Assembly (NCBI RefSeq): GCF_003351765.1
Contig: NZ_CP031229.1
Coordinates: forward strand, 2,294,001-2,358,000
Length of the DNA stretch: 64,000 nucleotides
Reading direction: 5' to 3'
Source of the DNA: Ornithinimicrobium avium
GTDB lineage: Bacteria; Actinomycetota; Actinomycetes; Actinomycetales; Dermatophilaceae
Below, one piece after another: positions 24,030 through 31,880 of this stretch. The number at the start of each line of letters is the position of its first letter. Position 1 is the first letter of the stretch. The translations under genes and the position numbers were made by a program. The notes under the pieces are model-generated. The model worked only from the letters and a program-made list of their open reading frames with translations. It made no database searches and was not told the DNA's origin.

Positions 24030-25016
24030 ATGGAGGGCGCCGACCAGGAGAGCAGCGACGCGGTCCTCGAGCACGTCGTCGACGCGCTGTACGCCGTCGC
24101 ACCCACCGACTTCGTCGCCGCCCGGACGGCCAGGGTGAAGGGTCTGCGGGCGGACGGGCTGCGCGAGACGGCCAAGCAGGTGGCGGCGCTGCGCAGGCCG
24201 AGCGTCGCTGCCGCGGCGGTCAACGCGACGGTCCGCGCCGACGACCCTGTCGTGGCCCGGCTGGAGGACCTGGGTGCCCGGATGCGCCACGCACAGTCCG
24301 CGCTGGACGCGAGCGCCCTGTCGGCCCTGCGCGGCGAGCGGGAGGAGGTGCTGGCTGCCTGGGTGGCAGCCGCGCGCGAGCACGCAGGTGGGCTGACCGC
24401 GGCGGTGGAGGCCGAGGTGCGCGACACCGCGGTCGCCGCGCTGGCCGACGCGGCCGCGAGCGAGGTGGTCACCAGCGGCAGCCTGACGCGGGCCCTGAGC
24501 TACAGCGGCTTCGGCGAGGTGGACGTGGCCGACGCGGTCGCCCGCACCAGCACCGGCGTCGTGCTCACCCGCCTCGAGGGCGGCCGGGGTGAGCAGCCGG
24601 CGCAGGACGAGGACGAGGACGCCGAGGAGCCGGCACAGGACGAGGACGAGGACGCCGAGGAGCCGGCGCAGGACGAGGACACCCCCCGACCGGCGACACG
24701 GTCGGCACGCGGCGGCGCAGTCGGCGACCTCGAGATGGCGCTCGACGCCGCGGAGAAGGTCGTCGCCGCAGCACGCGCCGCCCGCAAGCAGGCCGCCACC
24801 GACCAGGCCGCCGCCCAGGAGGCCGCCACCGGGGCCGTCAGCCGCGTGGAGCAGGCCGAGCAGCTGCTCCGGGAGGCCCGGGAGGAGTCCGAGCGCGCGG
24901 TCGAGGTGGCCGAGGCAGCAGCCCGGACCCTGGAGGCGGCGGAGGCAGAGCTGCGCCGGAGCCGCCAGGAGCGGGACACGGCCCGGGCCGCGCTCGAGGA
25001 GGCCGAGGACCGCTAG
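24030..25016 (+). CDS. Coiled-coil hypothetical protein with acidic repeat linker
   Basis: A 328-residue protein that I do not recognise. Residues 1-180 are helical and Ala-rich, starting with DAVLEHVVDALYAVAPTDF; the segment FVAARTARVKGLRADG and its surroundings resemble the start of other uncharacterised actinobacterial proteins. A linker (about 188-220) contains near-exact repeats of AQDEDEDAEEP. The C-terminal 100 residues are an uninterrupted Ala/Glu/Arg coiled coil. There is no signal peptide or membrane helix. It is divergent from the HprK-like/PqqD pair and may share regulation with it. A strong terminator follows at 25102-25136. The TATCGT box 7 nt upstream of the ATG supports the start. 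Confidence 0.7.
   Translation: MEGADQESSDAVLEHVVDALYAVAPTDFVAARTARVKGLRADGLRETAKQVAALRRPSVAAAAVNATVRADDPVVARLEDLGARMRHAQSALDASALSALRGEREEVLAAWVAAAREHAGGLTAAVEAEVRDTAVAALADAAASEVVTSGSLTRALSYSGFGEVDVADAVARTSTGVVLTRLEGGRGEQPAQDEDEDAEEPAQDEDEDAEEPAQDEDTPRPATRSARGGAVGDLEMALDAAEKVVAAARAARKQAATDQAAAQEAATGAVSRVEQAEQLLREAREESERAVEVAEAAARTLEAAEAELRRSRQERDTARAALEEAEDR
24597..24680 (+). repeat. 33-bp tandem repeat encoding acidic linker
   Basis: Two and a half copies of a 33-bp unit begin at 24597, 24630 and 24663. They differ by a single G/A change and encode PAQDEDEDAEE. Confidence 0.8.
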
Positions 25017-25060
25017 ACGCCGCTGGCCGCGCAGAGGCGTCCCCGCAGTCGCGACCGCCG

Positions 25061-25095
25061 TCAGCCCTCAGCCCTCAGCCCTCAACCCTCAGCCC
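25061..25095. repeat. TCAGCCC heptamer tandem repeat
   Basis: Five consecutive 7-bp units of TCAGCCC, one with a G-to-A change (TCAACCC), lie in the gap after the coiled-coil gene. Slippage is the likely origin. Confidence 0.75.
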
Positions 25096-25101
25096 GGACA
25101 C

Positions 25102-25136
25102 ACGGACCTCCCCGGAGGCAGCCCGGGGAGGTCCGT
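25102..25136. terminator. Strong bidirectional hairpin terminator
   Basis: A 14-bp perfect stem, ACGGACCTCCCCGG (25102-25115) with CCGGGGAGGTCCGT (25123-25136), closes a 7-nt loop. It lies between the convergent coiled-coil gene and bioY. Confidence 0.8.
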
Positions 25137-25161
25137 CGCGTCCAGTGTGCCCCAGGGCGCG

Positions 25162-25764
25162 TCAGCGGCGCTGGTCGATGCTGCGGATCAGGCGCCACAC
25201 CAGCGGGAAGGTCGCCGCGGCGATGCCGGCCTTGAGGATGCCGGTGAGGACGAAGGGCTGGACGCCCCAGGCGAACAGGGTGGCGGGGTCGGCCACCCCG
25301 AGGACGAGCCCCATGAACGGCACGCCGACCAGGAACGGGACGACGGTCGCCCCCAGGAAGGCGAGCATCGCGAGCAGCGGCCGGCGGTCCCACGCCCGCT
25401 CGGCGCACCAGCCCGCGAGCGCCGCGGCGGGGACGAACCCCAGGACGTAGCCGAACGACGGGGCCAGCGCCATCGCCGTCCCGCCGTTGCCCTCGGCGAA
25501 CCACGGGACCCCCGCGAGGCCGACCAGCAGGTAGAGCAGCAGCGCCCCCGCCCCGCGACGCATCCCGAGGGCCCCGCCCACGAGCATGACCGCGAGGGTC
25601 TGGCCGGTGACCGGCACCGGCCACATCGGGACGGTGACCTGGGCGAGCAGCCCGACGACGGCCGCACCGGTCGCGACCAGCGCCACGTCGGTGAGCGCCG
25701 AGCTGCGCGGGACGAGGCGGTCGGCGAGCACGCCCGGGCGCGCGGTGAGGGCAGCGGTCGACAC
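25162..25764 (-). CDS. bioY: BioY biotin transporter (ECF S component)
   Basis: A 200-residue protein with about six helices matching BioY, the biotin-binding S component of ECF transporters. Typical segments are VPMWPVPVTGQTLAVMLVGGALG and AGVPWFAEGNGG, and the ending LPLVWRLI-type helix fits the family. The GTG at 25764 follows a strong AGGAGG. No bioM/bioN (EcfA/T) genes sit beside it, so it either works alone, as some BioY proteins do, or uses shared ECF modules. A biotin-regulator operator is not obvious in the 235-bp upstream gap, which separates it from divergent pfkA. Confidence 0.93.
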   Translation of the reverse strand: MSTAALTARPGVLADRLVPRSSALTDVALVATGAAVVGLLAQVTVPMWPVPVTGQTLAVMLVGGALGMRRGAGALLLYLLVGLAGVPWFAEGNGGTAMALAPSFGYVLGFVPAAALAGWCAERAWDRRPLLAMLAFLGATVVPFLVGVPFMGLVLGVADPATLFAWGVQPFVLTGILKAGIAAATFPLVWRLIRSIDQRR

Positions 25765-25999
25765 GGGTGGGACCTCCTGGTGGGTCGGCGGTGTGGTCGG
25801 CGGTGACGTACGCCGCACAGCCTGCCACAGCACGGCGCGACCGCGCGGCGCAGGTTGACGCGCACGTGAGGTTGGCGGATCGGGAGCGCGACGGCATACC
25901 CTGAGGACCGCACCGACGCCGGTCCCCTGCCCGCAGGTCGACCGGCGTCGCCGTGAGCGGCCCGCGGGGTGCGGACCGCCCGAGATCCAGGAGCCTGAC

Positions 26000-27022
26000 G
26001 TGAAGATCGCCGTGCTGAACGCCGGGGGCGACTGCCCCGGCCTCAACGCCGTCATCCGGGGGGTGGTGCTCAAGGGCGACCGCATCTACGAGCACGAGTT
26101 CGTCGGGGTCAAGGACGGCTTCCGGGGACTCGTCGAGGACGACATCGTCCCTCTCCCCCGCCAGCACGTGCGCGGGCTGTCCAAGGTGGGCGGCACGATC
26201 CTGGGCACCTCCCGGGTCAGCCCCTTCGTCGACGGCCGCACCGACCGGGTCAAGGAGGTCCTGGCAAAGCACGACATCGAGGCGCTCGTCGCGATCGGCG
26301 GCGAGGGCACGCTGACGGTGGCCCGCATGTTCCACGACGACGGGATCAACGTCGTCGGGGTGCCCAAGACGATCGACAACGACCTGTCGGCGACCGACCG
26401 GACGTTCGGCTTCGACACCGCGGTCTCGATCGCCACCGAGTCCATCGACCGGCTGCGGACGACCGGTGAGGCGCACAGCCGCTGCATGGTCGTGGAGGTC
26501 ATGGGCCGCAACGTCGGCTGGATCGCGCTGCACGCCGGGATCGCCGCGGGCGCGCACGCGATCCTCATCCCGGAGGTGCCGGTCACCCGCGACCAGGTGT
26601 GCGGGTGGGTCCAGCACGCCATGGATCGCGGCCGCGCGCCGGTGGTCGTCGTCGCGGAGGGGTTCAGCTTCCCCGGCGAGGACCAGCAGGCGAGCAGCGA
26701 GCGCACCGACACCCTCGGCCGCCGACGTCTCGGCGGCATCGGCGAGCAGGTCACCCGCATGGTCGAGGAGCGCACCGGCATCGAGACCCGCAACACCACG
26801 CTGGGCCACCTTCAGCGCGGCGGCGTGCCCAGCTCCTTCGACCGCGTCCTGGCCACCCGGTTCGGCACCGCGGCCGTCGACTCGGTCAGCGCCCGGCGGT
26901 GGGGCACGATGGTGGCGCTGCAGGGCATCGACATCGTCAACGTCAACCTGCACGACGCGACGAGCGCGCTCAAGTCCGTGCCGCGCGAGCAGTGGGACGA
27001 GGCCGCGATCCTCTTCGGCTGA
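26000..27022 (+). CDS. pfkA: 6-phosphofructokinase
   Basis: A 340-residue PfkA-family enzyme phosphorylating fructose-6-phosphate in glycolysis. The N-terminus MKIAVLNAGGDCPGLNAVIR, the GGEGTL motif and PKTIDND catalytic motif are clear. Gly in GGEG at the site that is Asp in PPi enzymes suggests ATP use. The Lys in PKTIDND, where E. coli has Gly, is shared with PPi-type and with actinobacterial group III ATP enzymes, so ATP dependence is likely but not proven. The GTG start has AGGAG 6 nt upstream. It is divergent from bioY and is convergent with the CarD gene, with a 51-nt gap. Confidence 0.94.
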   Translation: MKIAVLNAGGDCPGLNAVIRGVVLKGDRIYEHEFVGVKDGFRGLVEDDIVPLPRQHVRGLSKVGGTILGTSRVSPFVDGRTDRVKEVLAKHDIEALVAIGGEGTLTVARMFHDDGINVVGVPKTIDNDLSATDRTFGFDTAVSIATESIDRLRTTGEAHSRCMVVEVMGRNVGWIALHAGIAAGAHAILIPEVPVTRDQVCGWVQHAMDRGRAPVVVVAEGFSFPGEDQQASSERTDTLGRRRLGGIGEQVTRMVEERTGIETRNTTLGHLQRGGVPSSFDRVLATRFGTAAVDSVSARRWGTMVALQGIDIVNVNLHDATSALKSVPREQWDEAAILFG

Positions 27023-27073
27023 GGTATGCGGTGCGCCGGCGCCCCGCGCAGGGGCACCGCCGAGCTCCCCGGG

Positions 27074-27601
27074 TCAGCCGGCGAGCGCCAGGTCCTCGCC
27101 CAGCTCGGGCACGACCTGGTCACGCACCGCCGACTCGACCAGCTCCACCGTGCGCTCCGGGGTGACGCGCAGCGCGATCGCCAGCTCAGCGGTGAGCAGC
27201 CCCATGGCCTCGTTGAGCAGGTTCGCCTCGCCGTAGGAGACCTTGACCTCGTCGTCGCGGCGGGTCACGTCCCGCACCAGCCCGGCGATCTTGAGCAGGT
27301 CCCCGCTGCGCAGACGCTCGGTGTTGTGCTTGAAGCGCCGCGACCAGACCTTGTCGAAAGGCTCGCCGTCGTCGGCGAGCGCCTCGAAGACCTCGCGCAC
27401 GCGCGGACCGTCCATCACGGCGCGCACCCCGATCTCCTCGGCGGCGTCGACGGGCAGGGCGACCGACATGTCGTCGGCGTGGACGCTCAGGATCAGGTAC
27501 TCCCTGCGCTCTCCCTGGATGACCCGGCTGGTGACCTTCTTCACGGTCGCCGGTCCGTGCTGAGGGTGAATAAGCACCTGGCCTCTGCTGAACTGCACCA
27601 A
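27074..27601 (-). CDS. CarD family transcriptional regulator
   Basis: A 175-residue CarD/CdnL-type protein. Residues 1-60 form the RNA-polymerase-interacting Tudor-like domain, seen in FSRGQVLIHPQHGPATV and the following strands, and the rest is the helical DNA-minor-groove domain. CarD proteins bind the RNA polymerase beta subunit and stabilise open complexes, especially at rRNA promoters. The C-terminal Trp that wedges into DNA may correspond to the W in KVWSRR. Actinobacteria usually have one essential CarD beside ispD; here the context differs, so this may be a second copy. The start is TTG at 27601 with GGAAGGA upstream; GTG at 27598 is possible. A good promoter lies at 27653-27680. Confidence 0.88.
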   Translation of the reverse strand: MVQFSRGQVLIHPQHGPATVKKVTSRVIQGERREYLILSVHADDMSVALPVDAAEEIGVRAVMDGPRVREVFEALADDGEPFDKVWSRRFKHNTERLRSGDLLKIAGLVRDVTRRDDEVKVSYGEANLLNEAMGLLTAELAIALRVTPERTVELVESAVRDQVVPELGEDLALAG

Positions 27602-27646
27602 AATAGTCCTTCCACCTTTCGATCCCCGCGTTATCCCGCCCGCACA

Positions 27647-27676
27647 TTGTTCATTCTACCAGAAATCCGATAAAAT
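27647..27676 (+). promoter_or_regulatory. Possible plus-strand promoter overlapping the CarD promoter
   Basis: TTGTTC (27647-27652), an 18-nt spacer and TAAAAT (27671-27676) read toward ilvA and overlap the minus-strand CarD promoter. It would give a leader of about 65 nt, an alternative to the leaderless box at 27737-27742. Confidence 0.4.
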
Positions 27677-27680
27677 TCAA
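27653..27680 (-). promoter_or_regulatory. Sigma-70-type promoter of the CarD gene
   Basis: On the minus strand TTGAAT (27680-27675), a 16-nt spacer and TAGAAT (27658-27653) form a near-consensus promoter with an upstream TGG extended -10. The surrounding 100 bp is conspicuously AT-rich compared with the rest of the window. Confidence 0.7.
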
Positions 27681-27736
27681 TACAGACCGGACGACTGCCT
27701 TTCCGGGCCCTTCCCGGGCGGCACCGGCACCGGCCC

Positions 27737-27742
27737 TACGAT
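27737..27742 (+). promoter_or_regulatory. Putative -10 box of ilvA (leaderless)
   Basis: TACGAT is followed by CGGGTCC and then the ATG at 27750, with no Shine-Dalgarno sequence. Confidence 0.5.
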
Positions 27743-27749
27743 CGGGTCC

Positions 27750-29021
27750 ATGACGTTCCCCGCCGAGGCCGAGCCACCCACCGCCGACGACGTCGACGCC
27801 GCCGCCGAGCGGATCCGCGGCCGGGTCGCCCGCACCGGGCTCACCCCGAGCCCGCGGCTGTCCGAGGCGACGGGGGCCAGCGTCTGGCTCAAGCGCGAGG
27901 ACCAGCAGCCGGTGCGCTCCTACAAGGGCCGCGGCGCCGCCAACCTCATCGCCCAGCTGGACAGCGAGCAGGTGTGGTCGGGCGTGGTCTGCGCCAGCGC
28001 CGGCAACCACGCGCAGGGGGTCGCGCACGCGTGCGCCTCGCTCGGCGTGAGCGCCCGGATCTACCTGCCGGCCAACACCCCCAGGCAGAAGCGCGAGCGG
28101 GTGGCCGCGATCGGCGGTGACTGGGTGGAGACCGTCGTCGGCGGCACGACCTACGACGACGCGGCGGCGGCCGCGCTGGCCGACGTCGAGCGCACCGGCG
28201 CCACGCTGGTGCCCGCGTTCGACCACCCGCACACCGTCGCCGGCCAGGGCACGATCGCCCGGGAGGTGCTCGAGGACCTGGTGGACCTGGGTCGGCGGCT
28301 CGACGTGCTCGTCGTGCCGGTCGGCGGTGGCGGCCTGCTGGCCGGCTGCCTGACCTGGCTGCGCGAGCGGCACCCGGGCGTGCGCGTGGTGGGCGTCGAG
28401 CCCGCCGGCGCGGCCAGCATGATCGCCGCCACCCGGGCGGGCGGTCCGGTGACCCTGCCGGCCATCGACCGGTTCGTCGACGGCGCGGCGGTCGCCCGCG
28501 CGGGGGAGGTGACCTACGAGGTCGTGGCACGGCATACCCCCGGGCTGGTGGCGGTGCCCGAGGGGCGCGTGTGCACGGAGATGATCGCGCTCTACCAGAC
28601 CGAGGGGATCATCGCCGAGCCCGCCGGGGCGCTCGCGGCGGCCGCCCTGGACGTCGCCGGGATCGAGCCGGGGCAGAACGTCGTCGCGGTGGTCTCCGGC
28701 GGCAACAACGACGTGCTGCGCTACCCCGAGGTGATGGAGCGCTCACTGGTCCACGAGGGGCTCAAGCACTACTTCCTCGTCGACTTCCCGCAGGAGCCGG
28801 GCATGCTCCGGCTCTTCCTGGACGAGGTGCTCGGGCCGGACGACGACATCGCGCTGTTCGAGTACACCAAGCGCAACAACCGCGAGACCGGCCCCGCGCT
28901 GGTCGGCATCGAGCTCGGCTCGCGGGAGGACCTGGACCCGCTGCTGGCGCGGATGGCGGAGTCGACGATCGACATCGAGCCGATCCCGCCGGACAGCCCG
29001 CTCTTCCGCTTCGTGCTGTAG
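27750..29021 (+). CDS. ilvA: Threonine ammonia-lyase (threonine dehydratase)
   Basis: A 423-residue PLP enzyme that deaminates threonine to 2-oxobutanoate, the first committed step of isoleucine synthesis. Lys59 in RSYKGRGA is the PLP Schiff-base lysine, and PVGGGGLLAG is the phosphate-binding glycine loop. The last 90 residues form an ACT-like regulatory domain that starts near HYFLVDFPQEPGMLRLF, so isoleucine feedback control is plausible. The length matches the single-ACT-like biosynthetic forms of Gram-positive bacteria (about 420 residues). It is monocistronic. The TACGAT box 7 nt before the ATG supports the start. Confidence 0.94.
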   Translation: MTFPAEAEPPTADDVDAAAERIRGRVARTGLTPSPRLSEATGASVWLKREDQQPVRSYKGRGAANLIAQLDSEQVWSGVVCASAGNHAQGVAHACASLGVSARIYLPANTPRQKRERVAAIGGDWVETVVGGTTYDDAAAAALADVERTGATLVPAFDHPHTVAGQGTIAREVLEDLVDLGRRLDVLVVPVGGGGLLAGCLTWLRERHPGVRVVGVEPAGAASMIAATRAGGPVTLPAIDRFVDGAAVARAGEVTYEVVARHTPGLVAVPEGRVCTEMIALYQTEGIIAEPAGALAAAALDVAGIEPGQNVVAVVSGGNNDVLRYPEVMERSLVHEGLKHYFLVDFPQEPGMLRLFLDEVLGPDDDIALFEYTKRNNRETGPALVGIELGSREDLDPLLARMAESTIDIEPIPPDSPLFRFVL

Positions 29022-29153
29022 GCGCGGCGCAGGCGCGGGCGGCGGCGCGCGGATACGTTTCTGGGGAGGGCTGTCGATCCGTGGCCGCCTCGTCCGTCAG
29101 GGGAGCAGAGGACGCGGACCCGCGGACCCGACACCGACCAGGAGGACCACCCG

Positions 29154-29504
29154 ATGAGCCGATACCTGCTGCTGCTGCCCGCCCCCGAGTCCGAGTGGGC
29201 GCAGCTGCCTCCCGAGGAGCACGAGAAAGGCATGCGGTCGCACGAGCAGTTCCACCGCGAGCTCGCCGACGGCGGTCACACGATCGTGGTCACCTCGCCG
29301 CTGGAGCCGAGCGCGCAGGCCACGTCCATGCGCCCGGACGGCAGCGGCGGGACGACCCTCACCGCGGGTCCCTTCACCGAGTCCGTCGAGCAGGTGGTCG
29401 GCTTCTACCTCGTCGAGAGCGAGGACGAGGCGGACCTACGGGCGTGCGCCGAGCGCTTCGCCTCACGGGGCGAGCTCATCGAGCTCCGTCGCCTGGCCGA
29501 ATGA
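29154..29504 (+). CDS. YciI family protein
   Basis: A 116-residue YCII-domain protein with the N-terminal strand MSRYLLLLPAPE, a central HEQFHRELADGG helix and the characteristic AGPFTES strand near residue 63. Homologues of this size often precede an ECF sigma factor gene, but none is present here. The enzymatic role of the family is poorly defined; the fold is a ferredoxin-like dimer with a conserved His/Asp pocket. AGGAGG 9 nt before the ATG at 29154 supports the start. It lies 132 nt after ilvA and is convergent with the MMPL transporter gene. Confidence 0.88.
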   Translation: MSRYLLLLPAPESEWAQLPPEEHEKGMRSHEQFHRELADGGHTIVVTSPLEPSAQATSMRPDGSGGTTLTAGPFTESVEQVVGFYLVESEDEADLRACAERFASRGELIELRRLAE

Positions 29505-29576
29505 GGCGGAGAGGCACCGTGCCGGAGCCGGCGCGGCAGCGATCGCGGCCACGAGCGGCCGAGACCTGCGCGCAGG

Positions 29577-29621
29577 GGTGCTCCGCGGAGCACCGCGCGC
29601 CGGGGTGCTCCGCCGGAGCAC
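29577..29621. terminator. Two tandem palindromes between convergent genes
   Basis: GGTGCTCCGCGGAGCACC (29577-29594) is a perfect 18-bp palindrome. It is followed by GTGCTCC/GGAGCAC (29605-29621) around a 3-nt centre. The two elements share most of their sequence and look like a duplicated terminator between the YciI and MMPL genes. Confidence 0.6.
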
Positions 29622-29640
29622 TCCGGCCGGTCCGGCGGCC

Positions 29641-31812
29641 CTAGAGCTGCTCGACGTAGGCCTCGCTGTGGTGCGGGAGGCCCTGCGACCCGACCCGCCG
29701 CGGCCACCAGAACCGCTCGCCCAGCAGCCGCACGATCGCGGGCACCAGGATCGTGCGCACCACGAGCGTGTCGAGCAGCACGCCGATGCAGATGACCACG
29801 CCGATCTGGGCGAGGACGACCAGGGGCAGCACGCCCAGCACCGCGAAGACCGCGGCCAGCAGGATGCCGGCGCTGGTGATCACGCCGCCGGTCGCGCCGA
29901 GCGCCCGCAGGACGCCCTCGCGCGTCCCGTGACCACGCGCCTCCTCCAGGGTCCTGGTGATGAGGAAGATGTTGTAGTCCACCCCGAGCGCCACGAGGAA
30001 GACGAACGCCAGCAGCGGCATCGTGGCGTCGATCGCGCCGAAGTCGAAGATCTTGGTGAAGACCCACCACGAGACACCCAGCGCCGCGGAGAAGGTTGCG
30101 ACCACGCTGGCCACGAGGATGACCGGCGCCAGGACCGAGCGCAGCAGGAGCGCCAGCGCCAGCAGCACGGCCACGAGGATGAGCGGCATGACCACGAGCC
30201 GGTCGCGCACCGCCCCGTCGTCGGCGTCCGTCGTCGAGGCGTCGCCGCCGGTGACGTAGGTCGCCGGCTGGCCCGTCAGCGTCTCCCGGACCTGCTCCAC
30301 CGTCGTCCGCGACGCGTCGCTGCCGGGTTCGGCCTGCAGGACGAGCCGCACCTGGCCGATCCCCTCGACGGGCGGCACCGCCGTGGCGCTCGTGACGCCC
30401 TCGACCTGCCCGAGGGTGTCGGCCAGGTCCTCCACCCGGGACTGCTCGTCGGTGCGCGTCACGACCAGCACCGGGTCGGAGGTGCCCGCCGGGAAGGACT
30501 CGGCCAACCGCTGCGCGGCGCTGATCGCCTCCGGCGTCCGCAGGAACTGGTCCTCGGGGGCCAGCCCGCTGCGCAGCTGGGTGAGGCCGAAAGCCATCGA
30601 GGCCAGCACGACGAGGGTGACGACCACGTAGCGCGCCGGTGCCAGGGCGACCCGGTCGCCCACCCGGCGCCACGCCGAGCGCGACTCGCTGAGCACGGTC
30701 TGCCCCTCGCGGGGCACCTGCGGCCAGAAGATCCAGCGGCCCAGCGCGACGAGCGCGCCCGGCAGCACGCCGAGCACGAACGCGGCGGCGACCACGACCC
30801 CGACGGCGCAGGCCAGCCCCAGCCCACGGGTGGAGGGGAAGACCGACAGCAGCAGGCACAGCACGCCGACGATCACCGTGCTCGCGCTGAAGAGGATCGC
30901 CTCCGCCGCCCGGCGCAGCGCCAGCGCCATCGCCTCGTGCCGGTCGTGGTGGTTGCGCAGCTCGTCGCGGTAGCGGGAGATGAGCAGCAGCGCGTAGTTG
31001 GTGCCCGCGCCGAAGACGAGGACCGAGAGGATGCCGACCGTCGACTCGTCCCACGGCACGCCGACCAGGGCCAGCACGCGCGTGGCCGCGACCGCCGCGA
31101 CCTGGTCGGCGACGCCGACGACCGTCAGCGGGACGATCCACAGCAGCGGGCTGCGGTAGGTGACGATGAGCAGCAGCGCCACCACGCTGGCCGTGACCGC
31201 CAGCAGCGTGATGTTGGCGCCGTCGAAGACGGAGGCCAGGTCGGCCTGGACGGCCGCGGGACCGGTCACCTGCGCGGTCACCCCCTCGGGCACCGCACCG
31301 TCCAGGTCCGCGCGCAGGGCGGAGACGACGTCGCGGGCGACGCTCGCCGAGGCGGAGTCGACCGTCAGCACGCTCAGCGCTGCGGTCCCGTCCTCGGACG
31401 GGATCAGCGGTATGCCGCCCTGGCCGCCAGCCACGCCGGGAGGCGGGCCACCCTGACCTTCGCCGCCCCCGCCGACGGGGCCGTCCTGGGCCGGAGCCGG
31501 CTGCCCCTGCGCCCCGTTGCCCTGGTCGTAGGTGGCGGCGAGGTCCTGCATCACCGTCCCCAGCTCGGGCAGGTCCGCCCGGATGTCGTCCGCGGTGAAG
31601 AGCACGATCGCGGCAGAGGTGCCCTCGTCCGGCAGCTCCTGCAGCAGCTCCTGACCCTGCGTGCTCTCGTAGCCGGCGGGCAGGCTCGACAGCGGCGAGG
31701 GGTCCTTCTCGGCCTGACCCACCCCGCCGACGAGCCAGCCGCCGATCACGAGGGCGAGGACGGCGAGCACCCAGGCCCGTCGTCCGGTCAGCAACGACAC
31801 GAGCCTGTCCAT
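29641..31812 (-). CDS. MMPL family transporter
   Basis: A 723-residue MMPL/RND-superfamily transporter with two sets of six helices. The first loop carries a Gly/Pro/Gln-rich insertion (about residues 98-135). Membrane hallmarks are VFGAGTNYALLLISRYRDEL in the first half and ALGVDYNIFLITRTLEE in the second; the latter Asp-Tyr pair is the proton-relay site of MmpL3-type proteins. Actinobacterial MMPL proteins export lipids or drugs. It is divergent from a MarR regulator gene, so the pump is probably MarR-controlled. The ATG at 31812 is supported by GAGAGGATCACC upstream. Confidence 0.93.
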   Translation of the reverse strand: MDRLVSLLTGRRAWVLAVLALVIGGWLVGGVGQAEKDPSPLSSLPAGYESTQGQELLQELPDEGTSAAIVLFTADDIRADLPELGTVMQDLAATYDQGNGAQGQPAPAQDGPVGGGGEGQGGPPPGVAGGQGGIPLIPSEDGTAALSVLTVDSASASVARDVVSALRADLDGAVPEGVTAQVTGPAAVQADLASVFDGANITLLAVTASVVALLLIVTYRSPLLWIVPLTVVGVADQVAAVAATRVLALVGVPWDESTVGILSVLVFGAGTNYALLLISRYRDELRNHHDRHEAMALALRRAAEAILFSASTVIVGVLCLLLSVFPSTRGLGLACAVGVVVAAAFVLGVLPGALVALGRWIFWPQVPREGQTVLSESRSAWRRVGDRVALAPARYVVVTLVVLASMAFGLTQLRSGLAPEDQFLRTPEAISAAQRLAESFPAGTSDPVLVVTRTDEQSRVEDLADTLGQVEGVTSATAVPPVEGIGQVRLVLQAEPGSDASRTTVEQVRETLTGQPATYVTGGDASTTDADDGAVRDRLVVMPLILVAVLLALALLLRSVLAPVILVASVVATFSAALGVSWWVFTKIFDFGAIDATMPLLAFVFLVALGVDYNIFLITRTLEEARGHGTREGVLRALGATGGVITSAGILLAAVFAVLGVLPLVVLAQIGVVICIGVLLDTLVVRTILVPAIVRLLGERFWWPRRVGSQGLPHHSEAYVEQL

Positions 31813-31830
31813 GCGGTGATCCTCTCGGCT

Positions 31831-31859
31831 ACTATCCAGGGTGAGGGAGCAGATGTCTA
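31831..31859 (-). promoter_or_regulatory. Promoter of the MMPL transporter gene
   Basis: On the minus strand TAGACA (31859-31854), a 17-nt spacer and GATAGT (31836-31831) form a plausible promoter. Its -35 overlaps the first CTAAGT repeat of the presumed MarR operator. Confidence 0.55.
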
Positions 31860-31880
31860 AGTAAGTGAGATACTAAGTGA
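31857..31880. promoter_or_regulatory. Repeated CTAAGT/AAGTGA motifs, candidate MarR operator
   Basis: CTAAGT occurs at 31857-31862 and 31873-31878, and AAGTGA at 31863-31868 and 31875-31880. They lie in the 64-bp gap between the MMPL and MarR genes and cover the MarR start. Binding is inferred from position only. Confidence 0.4.

Noticed and set aside
24597..24680. CRISPR-like repeats
   Set aside because: The 33-bp units are directly adjacent without spacers and are in frame inside a coding sequence; this is a protein repeat.
25765..25999. Biotin-regulator operator upstream of bioY
   Set aside because: No clear palindrome matching known BirA, BioR or BioQ sites was visible, so no site was annotated.
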